Made by a program: the position numbers and the translations under genes. This document shows positions 23,301 to 34,739 of a stretch of 64,000 nt of DNA, in pieces. Source of the DNA: Apricaphanius iberus (Eukaryota; Chordata; Actinopteri; Cyprinodontiformes; Aphaniidae); NCBI GenBank assembly GCA_028564705.1, contig JAPXFQ010002101.1:56435-120434 (forward strand), in the 5' to 3' direction. Positions within the stretch are counted from its first letter, which is position 1; each line of letters opens with the position of its first letter. The notes beneath the pieces were generated by a model, which worked only from the letters and a program-made list of their open reading frames with translations, had not been told where the DNA came from and ran no database searches.

Positions 23301-24298
23301 TGAGTCTGAAAAAGAATAAATTTTCCCCCCTAATTCTTACGTCTATTAGCAATGTACGGTGTGAGGGAGATGGAGTTGTAAGCAGAACAGGCTGCTAAGG
23401 AGAACAGGTGGTTTCCACAAAGGATTATGGGTAGTGGATTCATGTTTATTGTACAAGTTCTCTGGTTTTGTGTTATAGATTTGTGTTTCAATGTAGTCAT
23501 ATTCTTTAGTTATACTTCTAGTTGGTGGTATTTGTCTGTGCACTGTGATAGAGATGCACCAGAATCAGCTGTCTGATACTAAACAGTTGAATGGCTCCTT
23601 GACTGCAGATGGAATGTGGGCTGAGTCAAAAATTTAACCTCTCCCACTGAATCTGTTGGTGAGTGAGTGCAGTGCTGTTGTGACAGAAAGAGAAGTAGCG
23701 GACAGATTGTAGGTAGACAAGGTTTTTCAGGTGAAAATGATATAAAACTGGACTTAAAAAACGTTTTTTCTGAGTTTTAAAGGCACAGTGTGTAACGTTT
23801 GGCTAGTAGGGGGCAGTGCATACCTAAAATATCACAAGCATGTGGTATCTGTGCCTTGGAGTAAGAAACTCAACCACGGAGGTCCAACTAGTGCTGTTTT
23901 CAAATGCTTAATTCCCTGAGAATTATCTATTTGCAGCAACATGACGAGCACATCAGTCTCTCTTTCATCGCTTGGAACTAGTGAAGAGGTAAAAATGTGT
24001 TTATGTAGAAACTTTTTTGCATTTTGAGGGGAAATTTGCTTTGCTTTTTTCCTTTTTCCCTCTCTTGTCACCTTCCGTTTGTGTGTCTATCTGACCCTCC
24101 CTGTCGCCCCCCACTGCTCTGTGTTTGGACACGCAGTTGCTGTTACACATGTTGACCAATCACCTGTGGCTTTCACCAAAACAAGAAGAAAGAAAAAAAA
24201 ACGGCTCCCAATGTCGAGCCAGCTCCCGTGGTTCACTTCAAAGAGTCGGCTTTTAGAGCCGGTTCGTTCGCGACCGACACCTCACTAGTGTTTAGACC
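23301..24298. other. Unclassified DNA with an interspersed-repeat-like end
   Basis: About 24200-24290 holds gagtcggcttttagagccgg and cgttcgcgaccgacacctca, phrases common in fish nonautonomous repeats. About 23780-23830 holds aaaggcacagtgtgtaacg next to a GC-rich patch, also repeat-like. Termini could not be paired, and no ORF is convincing. Confidence 0.4.
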
Positions 24299-26138
24299 AG
24301 GCATGTCAAACTCATTTTGGCTCTGGGCCCGGATCAGTAAAAGAATATCAACTCCAAATATTTAGCTTCGATTTTCAGTTTTATGCTTTATCATTCAGCC
24401 TACATTTGTAGCTACCCTACATATTATGATCACGGATGACAAGGGATCTTTTCTAAGCACAACACATTTATTCACAAGGGGGGGTGGGGATTTACTTTCA
24501 TGTTTGGTGGTGAATGTGTTAACAACTGGTTTATTTTACCAAATGAGTGAATGCAGTTTTACACCTGAACCAACTCACCACACTAAACAAACTCAAGTGG
24601 GAGCTATGAAAAAATTATATTTTTGCTTTAATTGTCATACTGCTTTAAAATAAAAAAAATAAATACAAAATAAAAGTTATAGCAGTGCATCGGCAATAAG
24701 ATTAGACTACATCAGATCAAACTACTAGGCTGGGCCTACTGAAGCTGAGAATATACTGCACAATATTAATTGTCTTTAATATGAAACCAGATTAATCTTA
24801 TTTTTAATGATATGTATTCATGAGTGCAAACACATTTGGTGTCATCAGACTTTTTTCCTCTCTCTCACTGCACTCCTGCAGTCTACTTGCTGCTGCTGCT
24901 CCTTAATCTTGGCATCTTTTTGCCTTCACAAGTGCATTGATTTTAGGTGTCAAATCCTGAGTAGCAGCGCATTTAACAATGTCATACAGGTGTTTATTTG
25001 TTAACCTTAAGCGCTGCTTTGTTTTACTATTGTTCATTACAGAAAATACCTGTTCACAAAGATAAGTAGTCCCAAACATGGATAGAACCTTTGAAGCCAT
25101 GGGTGTTAATTTGGGGTTAACCCAAACGTATCCAATGCCACGGACCCAAAATTATGCTTCATAGCAGAATCGCACTGCAAGTCAATAAGCTGGAGTTGAA
25201 TGTCAGCTGGCATATCAGAAGGCTTCACTGTAAACGGTGAGCGAACAAAGTTCACTGAATACCTGAAAGCTCTGCTCAAACTCTCGCAGCAAATCTGTTA
25301 TGTTGTCTTTATATTTATCCAAATCATTATCGGACGCACACCTGTGAGACAAGAGAAACGCGCGCCGTCACCATTGGATAGCTGCGTCTCCCACACTGAC
25401 AGGTTCATCTTGAACGCACTTATGCTGTTGTAATATTGAGTGACAACTCTGTTACGGCCCTGCTATGTAGTTTTACGTGTATTCAAGTGTTGTGTAATAT
25501 CAAACATAAACGCAAGATCCTACACCCATTCCTGGCATTTAAGTTCCTTTACTGGGCGTCCCTTCTTCTCCATGAACTGTCCAGTTTCCCCTCGTAGCTC
25601 AAGGAAGCGCTTGAGTACTGCACCTCTGCTTAACCACCGTAGGCCAGCAACATGATGCCTCCTGATTCAAAATACAGTGAAATACTCAAAACTCTTGTCC
25701 TCCTTTTGCGGTCTGGACTTTGTCACAAAATTTTGTGGCAACACCTCCCTTTCTCCCGACCATTGATTTGTCCAACGATCCAACGAGAGCGCGGAAAATG
25801 TCCTCTGCTGTCGTGGTGTCACCGATAACTTGTTTAGTAGTGGTGAATGGCGAAGCAAGATCGCCGGTTTATTTTTAATTCGACACATCACGTTGCAAAT
25901 GTTTATTTCCTGTGACTAACTCGTGTCAGTGCCGCATGCTGGACGTGAGCTCTTTTACGCATTTACTGCCCTCTAGCGGCCGGAGGGAGCATTTGGTTTG
26001 TATGTATAAAAAAAAAATCATAACTTTTGATAGAAATGAGCTAGAAACTTGCTTCTTTTTTTGATATACTCAGATATTTATGCCGGGCCGGATTAAATCA
26101 TCCAACGGGCCGGGGCTGGCCCATGGGCACTGATTTGA
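24299..26138 (-). pseudogene. hAT transposon remnant with transposase fragments
   Basis: The minus strand from 25720 to 24905 reads as the C-terminal half of a hAT transposase of the GTF2IRD2/zinc-finger-like type. It shows GLRWLSRGAVLKRFLELRGE, GQFMEKKGRPVKEL, SVWETQLSNGD, SPFTVKPSDMP and LIDLQCDSA. The dimerisation region follows: MFGTTYLCEQVFSVMNNSK, then RLRLTNKHLYD and NALVKAKRC. Several stops and a frameshift are present. The left end (catgtcaaactcattttgg, ggcccgga) and right end (ggccggattaaatc, ggcccatgggcactgatttgac) look like degenerate hAT termini. The right end runs into the minisatellite at 26134. Confidence 0.7.
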
Positions 26139-26487
26139 CGGTAGTCGGATTCGACGGTAGACTGATTAGACGGCAGTCTGTTAAGATGGTAGACTATTTC
26201 GACGGTAGGGTGATTCGACAGTAGTCGGATTCGACGGTAGACTGATTAGACGACATTCTGTTTAGACGGTAGACTGTTTAGACGGTAGACTGTTTCGACG
26301 GTAGACTGATTCGACGGTAGTCTAATTCGACGGTAGTCTAATTCGACGGTAGACTGATTCGACGTTAGACTGATTTGACGGTAGACTGATTGGACGGTAG
26401 ACTGATTGGACGGTAGACTCTATAGACAGTAGACTGATTGGACGGTAGACTGATTGGACGGTACTATTTAGATAGTAGACTGATTCG
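26134..26487 (+). repeat. Minisatellite, 16-bp unit
   Basis: About 22 tandem, variable copies of gattcgacggtagact. It begins exactly where the hAT end phrase (tgatttgacgg) would stop. It is flanked on both sides by copies of the same hAT segment. Confidence 0.95.
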
Positions 26488-26848
26488 AATAATTTTGTGG
26501 CAACGCCTTTTTTTCCGACCATTGATTTGTCCAGCGATCCAACGAGAGCGCTGAAAATGTCCTCTGCTGTCGTGGTGTCACCGATAACTTGTTTAGTAGT
26601 GGTGAATGGCGAAGCAAGATTGCCGGTTTATTTTTAATTCGACAAATCACGTTGCAAATGTTTATTTCCTGTGACTAACTCGTGTCAGTGCCCACCTCCT
26701 GGACGTAAGCTCTTTTACGCATTTACTGCCCTCTAGCGGCCAGAGGGAGCATTTGGTTTGTATGTATTTTTAAAAAAATCATAACTTTTGATAGAAAGGA
26801 GCTAGAGACTTGCTTCTTTTTTAATATACTCAGATATTTATGCCGGGC
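26488..26848 (-). repeat. Duplicate of hAT segment 25723-26089
   Basis: About 360 bp nearly identical to 25723-26089, including the open stretch ICRIKNKPAILLRHSPLLNK on the minus strand and the tttatgccgggc end. It is a direct duplication separated by the minisatellite. Differences are few and mainly small indels. Confidence 0.9.
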
Positions 26849-27183
26849 AAGGTCCCGTGTCTGACTGACTGTTAGGGTTGTCATTTTTTAGTTCTGTTTC
26901 CTCAGTAAGTTGTTTTGAAAAAAAAATTGTTTCTTGTGTGCTTTTTGGTTCTTTTTTTGTTTTTGTTTTTATTTTTTTATGCCTGTGTTGGCTTTTTGTT
27001 TTTGTTATTAAATGCATCTTTTTGAAACATTAAGTCTCACTGCCCCATCTCAAACCCTGGCATGTTTCAACAAGTATCAGTGCCACAGTTCAGTCTCTGT
27101 TCTCCTTTATTTAGCTGATATAATTGAGTGTACAATTTTTTTTACATTTATCCTAGATCTATATTGTTTTTACACTCACTTGA

Positions 27184-27186
<3 letters not shown>

Positions 27187-27214
<28 letters not shown>

Positions 27215-27227
27215 CAGTATATATATG
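27187..27227. repeat. (AT)n dinucleotide repeat
   Basis: A short A-run followed by alternating AT and tatacagtatatat. A poly-C tract lies at 27360-27371. Confidence 0.9.
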
Positions 27228-27372
27228 AATCAGGTCCATCCAGATTTTTTCCAGGCCCACCTATTTTCCACGTTCTGGCTCCGCCACTGTAGCAAAGCTA
27301 CAGCTTTGCAGGAACAAATGCCTACAAAGAGCTGTGTGCATTGGTTATAGGAATTAAGCCCCCCCCCCCCTT

Positions 27373-27520
27373 TCAGAGGAAAGATATGTCTGTGGTTTAT
27401 GGGTGTGGGTGGTTGGATGGGATGGGGTCATGGCTAGGTGGTGGTCATCATAGGCATCTCTAAGAAATTATAACTTTCCATCAAAGCCTTGACATAACTA
27501 AATAAATATTAAATATATAT
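27373..27520 (+). repeat. Unclassified dispersed repeat, copy 2
   Basis: Matches 22290-22425 in order (ttcagaggaaagatatgtct, G-rich middle, aataaatattaaatatat end) but is diverged. Nothing around it identifies the parent element. Confidence 0.6.
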
Positions 27521-27659
27521 CACATTTTTAAAATATTGCATATTTTAATGTCAACAAATATAAAGCATATTCAGCTATCAAAGCTCATGAACACACAATT
27601 ATCAAACTACAGCATTGGGGAAAAAAAATATTCCTACTCCAGCAACTAAGCCCCACCCT

Positions 27660-27661
<2 letters not shown>

Positions 27662-27691
<30 letters not shown>
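27662..27691. repeat. (CA)n dinucleotide repeat
   Basis: About 14 CA units followed by cgtg. Confidence 0.95.
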
Positions 27692-27694
<3 letters not shown>

Positions 27695-27977
27695 ATCGCA
27701 GTAAACCCTCTTATGCTGGACGTACGCCAAAGGATTTTCACAGTCTCAGACTAAAGACGGGCTGTCTCTAGAAATGTTGCTCGAGTCTCAGCGCGTTCCC
27801 GTTGTCTTGACTGTTAAATGTAAGGTGATAATCTGCAGTTGGCAACCCGATTTATGCCAGTCTTTCTCTAGTCTAGTGAATCAGACAATGTTTGATTTTA
27901 TCGCAAGTCCTAGTGTAGTAATAGTGACGTAAAACAACCAACAACCAATAAAGCCGTTCTTGTAAAGGCGGAAATAA

Positions 27978-28095
27978 TCCATCCATTTTTCTGAACCGCT
28001 TAGTCCACCAGGGGTCGGCGGGGGGGGGGGGGGGGGGGGGGGTTGGTGCCTATGGTACACCCTGGACAGGTCGCCAGTCCATCAAAGGGCCATAG
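27978..28095 (-). repeat. Common teleost interspersed repeat with G-run
   Basis: Contains atccatccatttttctgaac, cgcttagtccaccagggg, a run of over 20 G (28020-28042), then ggtgcctatggtacaccctg and gacaggtcgccagtcc. These phrases recur in many fish genomes as a LINE-like 3' end. The long G-run is likely unreliable in length. Confidence 0.5.
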
Positions 28096-28374
28096 GTTTC
28101 ATATTTATAAAATAACATTTTTGTAGCCACCTATGGAGCCTGGCACGTTGCAATGTTTGTGTTGCATGGCTAAAAAACGGCCTAGAAATGGGACATAAAT
28201 TACGAATTGTATGCCAAACTTGTCCCCTGCAATACAGGCAAAAAACCAGTGCTATCTGGGCATCTGCATTAAAAAGATATCAGTTAACCTCTTGTCAAAA
28301 CTGTACACACTTTGAATGCAAGTCTTTATTGGACGTATCAACATCGGCTAAGAATGCTATAATGCTACCACCTG

Positions 28375-28575
28375 ATGTACATATTCTTATTCTTATTCAT
28401 ATTCTTATTCTGTGTTGATGTACATATTCTGTGTATTATTGTATTTTTTTTGTATATATTTTTTCTGTTCTGTTACATATGTTGTATATTTCTTGTTTCT
28501 TTGGCTGCTGTTTACGACAGAATTTCCCCTGGTGGGACTATTAAGGGATTATTCTATTCTATTCTACAACATTTG
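28375..28575 (+). repeat. LINE 3' UTR end (Rex1-like)
   Basis: The phrase acagaatttcccctggtggg followed by an attctattctattct pentanucleotide tail is typical of 3' ends of fish Rex1-type LINEs. Upstream lies T/A-rich 3' UTR. No coding part remains. Confidence 0.5.
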
Positions 28576-29149
28576 CACATAAAGAAACTGTATAACGCTG
28601 AGCATGATGGGAGGAATTTGGCAGGAAGCTATAATACTCTAGGTGTAGTCTTGTAAATAGTGTCACTGCAAGATTCAGTGTTTATAAAATCTTTAGTCTT
28701 AGACTAAAAAACGGTTAACCCAACTCTTTAGATGTGAGCTGATAATCTTTTAGAGTCTTTTCTAAATCTTTTCAAAGTCTCTAGGTGTACAGAAAAAATT
28801 ATCCGATGGGCAGTCAGCACTGCCCGTGGTGCGCTAGCTTTGCTCTGTGTCTAGCTTTCCTTGGTCTAGTGGCTTTTAAGTCTGTCAGGCCCGGCTGTGG
28901 CTCTCCATTCCTGACTTTTTTGGAAGAGTATCTCTCCATCACGGCCGCTCAGACCGACTTTTTCCTCTCCCGCTTCTCCCTGCCTGCCCCAGGCTTTTTC
29001 CCTCTCGTCTCAGCGCTCTCCCAGTGCTGATCCAGTTCGGCAGTGGCTCTCCTTTCCCTCTCCCCACATTCGCCAGGTGATGACACTCCCCCTCTAGGAA
29101 AGGGCCTCGCCTTGCGCTCGATGTTACTGAGAATTGTTTTATTCATAGG
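28576..29149. other. Unclassified DNA with a GC-rich patch
   Basis: 28820-29130 is clearly GC-richer than its surroundings (for example the span with gtcaggcccggctgtggctc). It has no CDS that resembles a known family, and no matching terminal repeats were found. Confidence 0.4.
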
Positions 29150-29830
29150 GTCTTTTTGTTTTTTTTATTTTTTATTATTATTATTTTTAATTAAATCTGA
29201 TAATAAACAAGCAAGAAAGAATCAAAAAAATATTTTTATATCCATAAGTGATAGTGCAAAGCCCTGGAAATTCACCAACAAAATAAGTAATGTGGCCATA
29301 ACACAAAAATTTGTTTTCATGTTTTTTTGTTCTTTTTTAACGAGCAGATTTTTAAAATAAAACATGGCATTAAAGGGGCTAAATCTCAGAAAAACACAAA
29401 TACTATTACATGTTTTGGGAGGACTGGGGTCAAGGATGAGATTTATGTAATATTATAAACACTTGTGTAATATTATAATAATAATTCTATATGAAGTTTT
29501 GTTTGAGCATTTTTGGTGCTCAGGGTCCTTGATGTTTTTTTTTTTAATAAAATTTGATGGTACAAAAATCGTAGGAAGAAAATAACAAATATGTTTATGT
29601 CCATAAGTTACACTCCAAAGCCCTTACAATTCAACCCCAAAACAAGTCTGCTGGACATAGCACACAAAAATTATTTCATTTTTCCTCTTTCTTTGTTTAA
29701 AAATAAAAATAAAACCTGGCTTAAATGGTCAAGTGCTTAAAAATCTCAAAAACAGACAAATATGTTTTTATGTTTTGAGAGGACTGACGCTAATGATGGA
29801 ATTTGTGCGAACAGTTTGAGCTCCCTAATA
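29150..29830 (+). repeat. Old tandem duplication, two units of about 340 bp
   Basis: Unit 1 (about 29150-29500) and unit 2 (about 29515-29830) share the same order of phrases: a T-run with aatttgat/aatctgat, tatccataagt/tgtccataagt, caaagccct, cacaaaaatt, and a ttttgggaggactgg/ttttgagaggactga end. Divergence is high. It is non-coding and of unknown origin. Confidence 0.65.
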
Positions 29831-30069
29831 CTTTATTTGCTGTAAACTATCTAATATATAATATATCTATTTTTTTTTATATGAAATTTCTTGAATATTT
29901 ATGATGCTATATGAGAAAGGAGAAACCTTAAGATATTTCATTAGAGCCATTACGTTAATGAATTTGCAACTCCAAAATCAGTTAAAAAAACCATAAAAAA
30001 TGCTATTTTTATAACAGACCATGGCCACATAATAAACAGTGGTCTTTCAAATAAAAATGAATTAGTTTG

Positions 30070-31110
30070 GGTTTTCATGAGTATGTCTCTAAAATCTTAA
30101 GACATAACTTAGGTTGGCTTATTGAGAGTGGGCAAAATCTGACTGTTCTACCCATATGATGTGATTATAAATCACGTTTTTCTGCAACCTACACCCCCAA
30201 ACGTACTCGCACACCCCTCAGGAATTGACGAAACATGGGAGTGGGAATCAACAACAACACAGTAGTAGTATAGGAAGAATTTAGTAGCTAAGACGAACAA
30301 TCAGTGCATTATTGGACTGATGAAGAGACGGTGTATTGTCATTGTTCGTATCCTGCTTTAACTCCGCCTGTTTCTCTCCCACCATCCTCTGTTTACTGCC
30401 TGTTTGCTACTCAAGGCTAACTGTTAGAATGCTAACACAAAGGGGTGCATTACGTCATCTATTGTTGGGGAGTCGAATGTACTTCATTTAATTATTTGAT
30501 TTTCTGAGTGACATGGAGTGACAGGACTCTGCTTTCAACAGGGGGAAGCCCTTAGTCTGGTGTTACAGCATAACTTTTCTCCTCTTGCATAATATATCTT
30601 ATATTCAGGTGCCTTTTGATGATTGGTGTGTCCAGACGGAGACTACCTGCTGATTGGTGGCTGCAGAGTATATAATGGCGGACCTGTCCTCATCCATCCT
30701 CAGTTCACTCCAACCACCCAGACTCGTAATCCATTCTTTTGTAAAACATCTTTTAGTAGGGTTGGTTTGCAATTTATGTTTTGTAAGTTTTCTCCTGTGT
30801 TGTTAGTTAACGGAGGTAAGGTTTGTGTCTTTTTCTGAGGTAAATTACTTTTGTGAGGTTGTTCTATTTTGTTTGTTATGTTGGCCTGAGAGCCACCATG
30901 AAGCCTAAATCATCAGCGAAGTTTATAAGGAAGTAAAAGACCTGTAATCTTTTTTTACATCTGTGTCCTGGCCTGCTTAAAGTCTGATGGAGGATGGATC
31001 ATTGTTTTTATTTTGCGGTCTGTACACCTCTAGGCCGGTCGTAACGCTGATTGCTCCAACAAGATCGACTGAGATGTGCATGAAAATGTATTGAGTATTT
31101 GGGTCAAAGC
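30070..31110 (+). mobile_element. MITE-like repeat X, copy 1, with LTR-like insertion
   Basis: The segments 30180-30560 and 31047-31110 match 34430-34590, 41100-41330 and about 41310-41385 in order (for example ggactgatgaagagac, cctctgtttac, cgtacttcatttaat-like, and aagatgtgcatg...actga at the end). It is non-coding. It is interrupted by a putative solo LTR at 30561-31046. The left end is poorly conserved, so the start is approximate. Confidence 0.55.
30561..31046 (+). mobile_element. Putative solo LTR inside repeat X copy 1
   Basis: Starts TGTTACAG directly after ttagtctgg and ends ggtcgtaacg directly before ctgattgctcc. In the other repeat X copy, ttagtctg and attaatgctcc are joined, so this block is an insertion. 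A TATA-like gagtatataatggcgg lies at about 30666. TGTTAC/GTAAC ends fit a gypsy-type LTR. Its target duplication is only approximate (ctgg/ctga). Confidence 0.45.
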
Positions 31111-31889
31111 TGTCTCCATGTCACTCGTTTCATCTTTCTGCACTATGAATTGTCTTAACCTAAAGTGAAACAAATGAGTCAGAAGCATGGCTAGGTGTAT
31201 AGCAGCATGCAATACATAGAGGACATTATTATTCAAACAGCTTCAGAAACAACTTCCTCTACTTCCAGCTCCTAATAAGCATCTCATCTGCACTATTCTT
31301 CTGTTTTTTACTCCCCCTCTCTTTGGCTGTCAGTCGAGCAGTGATGAACGCCCACATTCCATCTTTTTTTATCGCAACGTAAAGCGGTGCTGGAGACCAC
31401 CGATTATAACGAGTGTGGCATGAGGAAAGGGAAGAGGAACATAAATACGGCCAGCAAGCCATAATTACAGAGATAAGAGATGACAGCAAACACAAACCAT
31501 ACCACATTTACTGATAGGCGGATAGATGTCCTGTCTAAATGTTCTCTCTTGTCAGGACTGAACAGATTAGATTGTTTTATATTGGTTTTATACTTAGTGA
31601 TTCAGACTCTGGGTCTGAGCTCTAGGTTCTACACTCTGAGTGGTGAAATCAGAAAAGTGATGTGTCATAGACACATATAACCACCTACGGGTTTGTGTTA
31701 AACTCAAATATGTATTGGTAGCAGCTACGCTGTAGTTAGCCTGATGGCAGAGCAGATGATTTTTCCTTCTCTGTGATTGACTAGAAACCTGTTCTTCTTC
31801 TGTAAATTTATTTGGCAGCTTGCATTCTTTGTGCATTACCACCATCTACAGGACTGAGGTGTAATCACTTAAATAAAAAATAAAAAGAA
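31111..31889. other. Unclassified DNA
   Basis: Short open frames only. No TE signature recognised. Confidence 0.45.
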
Positions 31890-32260
31890 ACATACATAAT
31901 AATAATAATAATCAAAGTCTGTTTGCTATTTTTGTATCCTTTAGAAACTTTATCACTGCTTTATTTATATACGGTGTTCCAGGTAGACTCAATAGATTGC
32001 TCAAAGTAACAGAGTTCTTTGTTACCCTCTTAAGAGCTTCTCTCTCTTCACAATACTGCCTACAATTCATAAGTACATGCTTCACAGTTTCTGTTTCTAT
32101 ATATATATATTATAAATAATCCACTGTTCAAACCTGTGTGTCCCATCCTTAACCTGGTGAGCCAAGTTTCCTCCTGTCGTGATAGTGAGCTATTCTTTCT
32201 ACTTGTTACCGTCTGTTGGATACTATATCAATGCCTACTCTTTCCCCTTTACGTGCCAGA
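31890..32260 (-). pseudogene. I-clade LINE C-terminal fragment
   Basis: The minus strand gives QEETWLTRLRMGHTGLNSG, then TVKHVLMNC, then PYINKAVIKFLKDTKIANRL and a stop. This is the region after the RNase H of I/Nimb-like LINEs, as also seen at 34980-35050. The 3' tail is an ATT repeat (AAT on plus, 31897-31912). Frames shift near 32200. Confidence 0.6.
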
Positions 32261-32298
32261 GTGTATTGATACCATCTTTAATTATTGCTTCTGGAAAC

Positions 32299-32410
32299 CT
32301 GTCCAGACTGGTCCCACCTCTCATCCAGATTTGTCCCGCCTCTTATCCAGATTTGTCCCGCCTCTCATTCAGATTTGTCCCGCCTCTCATCTAGATTTGT
32401 CCTGCCTCTA
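32299..32410 (+). repeat. 22-bp tandem repeat, about 5 copies
   Basis: Unit catccagatttgtcccgcctct, with one to three changes between copies. It is followed by a poly-C run at about 32444-32460. Confidence 0.9.
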
Positions 32411-32460
32411 GTCCAGTGACAACTAGAGAGAGAAACTGGCTCCACCCCCCCCCCCCCCCA

Positions 32461-33636
32461 CATTACTGCATGAATGAGAGGGTTGCTTAGAAAACTGCTA
32501 CTCAGTCTGTGTTGTACAGGAGAAGCAGCTACACATGTTGAGAGGTTGAGCAAACTTCTGCACAATAAAAAGATTTAGGAATGCAAAGATAATATAATTA
32601 AAATTTAAACATATAAAAACTCATAATAGATCAGTTGGTGGAGACGAAGGATAAATATATGAAGTTTCATGGCTCAAATGGGGTAAGTGTTGGCGGCTCC
32701 TGATCATATACTGGAAAATGAGAACATCTCCTCTTTTGACCTCTGAGATCCTTCAGGAGTCTATAAAGTTAGATGTGCCAGTGAATATTGATTAAATCCT
32801 AACTATTAAAATAAATTTAAACTTAAAGCTAACATGGAGCTGCTGAGACATGGCTTGCTTTTATTTGTCAATTCTGGATGAGTTACAGGCAAAAACCAGG
32901 AGATTCCAAAATAAAACTAGACCTCAAGGCTGAAGACAGGAATGCTAGAAATGAAGCCACCTGCTCCTTATCAGCACATCTGGAACAATCAGCATCTCCA
33001 AGGTCACCAATGACTACCTGGTTCTTCGAAGCTTTGGTTTAAGATTGATTAAGCGTAACTAGAACTAGATAAATGAGGCCGTGTGGAGGTGCATCCTACA
33101 TGACAGTCAATCTCGCTGTTATAGTAATCATAGCTCTCTACCTGAAGCTAACTTTCAATCTCCTCCTTATTTGTAGCATTGAAATGATCTAACAACCTGC
33201 AATCGACCCAATTCCACCCCACCCCTCAACACACTTTAAGGAAGAAGTATTCTCTTTATTTATTGCTTCCAAATCTGTAGCCTGCTTGATATTTAGACAG
33301 AGGAATAGGCAGAAAAATATCCTGTGTGGTTCTAAGGATATCTTTACACATGCAGCATTCAGCTAAAGATGATTGAGAAGTATTTATATTGGTTAAAAAA
33401 TGCAAAGCACCAATATATTCTCAGATAAGAGCTTCAGCTACAGAAGCAATGGCCTGGCTCCGCCCTTCCTACTGGGATGTTTAACCAAAGGACAACGTCC
33501 CCCATGGAAGACACAGCAGACGTTAATGAGCTTTACAGTATGCGGCTCTGCATTGAACCACGGACCTCCTATGGATAATTACAGTACCTTCATTTTTAAG
33601 GGGCTCTAATTCCCAAAAAATGGTGAAGTAACAGTA
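32461..33636. other. Unclassified DNA
   Basis: No ORF or repeat signature could be supported. Confidence 0.45.
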
Positions 33637-33825
33637 AGTGCGTTTACATGCAGCAAGAGAAATCAGACTTTTGTAATGCCTGTATACACCTTTGTCCAGG
33701 TTGAATCAAACCGAACTAGAGCTTGAGAAGCTCAACTTAGCCACTCAGATAATCCGATTGTGAATCAGAGTTCTCTGCAACCCCCCGCCCCCCCTGACTT
33801 GCCCCCCCAAAGAAGCTAGGGCCGT

Positions 33826-34427
33826 TTTCACATGTGTGGCCGTACCAGAAAACGGCCAGAGAAAATGCTAATTTTTTCTGTTCACATGTCACGGATCTCT
33901 GACCGTATTGGGATCCAGTCTTTTACTACAAATAAACAGCAGGTGGCGGTATACAAATAAGTCTTAGTTCTCCAACAAACAAGGGAGTGAGAAGTACCGA
34001 CGTCATAAAACGAGCGACAGGCTAGAATGTAAACAAACTGGTCTACTGGTCAGCTGCTACCTGAAGCCATCTACAGGGTGAGTGTTGTAGTAAACCCGCC
34101 GTTTTGTAATCTGCTGTGTTGCTGTGGGATGCTTGAATCGCGTTGTTTTGGTATTTGTATGGTCGCGAGGTGATTCTGTAATTTCGGCCGGCGGTGTCGT
34201 CATTTCCGCGTGGAGCGCGTCTATTGTCTTGAGTGCGGCCAGAGTACGGGTTGTGTTCACATGGTACGTGGCCGCCCGTACCTGGACTCGGATACTACCT
34301 CCAAGGCAGGTCTCTCTGACCGTATCCTGGCACGGTACAGTCTGTGTTCACATGGTACGAAATAAGTGGATTTTGACCAAATACCGTACCCGAGTACGGA
34401 CTCCTGTAGCATGTGAAAGCGCCCTAG
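33826..34427. mobile_element. GC-rich MITE with TAGGGC termini
   Basis: The left end is ctagggccgttttcacatgt and the right end is gcatgtgaaagcgccctagg, an inverted repeat of about 19 bp with two or three mismatches. Between them lie repeated phrases such as cacatggtacg and gtaccgtac-like inverted words. It is non-coding. The TAGGG-type end suggests hAT, but no exact 8-bp target duplication was seen. Confidence 0.5.
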
Positions 34428-34590
34428 GAGACACAGCAGTACAACTCAGCGACAGCATAATAGTATTATAAGAAGAATGTGGCGGCTAAGACAAAATGTT
34501 TGGACTGGTGAAGAGACACTGGATTCTGATTATGAATATCCTACTTTGACTCCGTATGCTTCACTCCCACTAGCCTCTGTTTACAGCCTG

Positions 34591-34652
34591 TGTGCTTCTT
34601 CTTCTTCTTCTTCTTCTTCTTCTTCTTCTTCTTCTTCTTCTTCTTCTTCTTC
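34591..34652 (-). repeat. (TTC)n, GAA tail of the Nimb-like LINE
   Basis: About 20 TTC units on plus. On the minus strand they follow the ggtggcggaaatgcacctga 3' UTR phrase and a caccaataaaacc segment, so they are the LINE's 3' tail rather than an independent microsatellite. Confidence 0.85.
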
Positions 34653-34739
34653 TTTTTTGGTTTTATTGGTGGGTGGCAACCAACTTTCAGGTGCATTTCC
34701 GCCACCTACTGTGTAGGAGTGTGAGTCAGAGTAAGAAGA

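Noticed and set aside
26134..26487. CRISPR-like regularly spaced repeat
   Set aside because: The 16-bp units are directly adjacent without unique spacers and the DNA is eukaryotic.
26322..26650. Two overlapping minus-strand frames
   Set aside because: One is the translation of the 16-bp minisatellite. The other is a duplicate of hAT sequence.
34477..34716. Open frame with a long serine run
   Set aside because: The serine run is the TTC tail of the minus-strand Nimb-like LINE read in the wrong direction.
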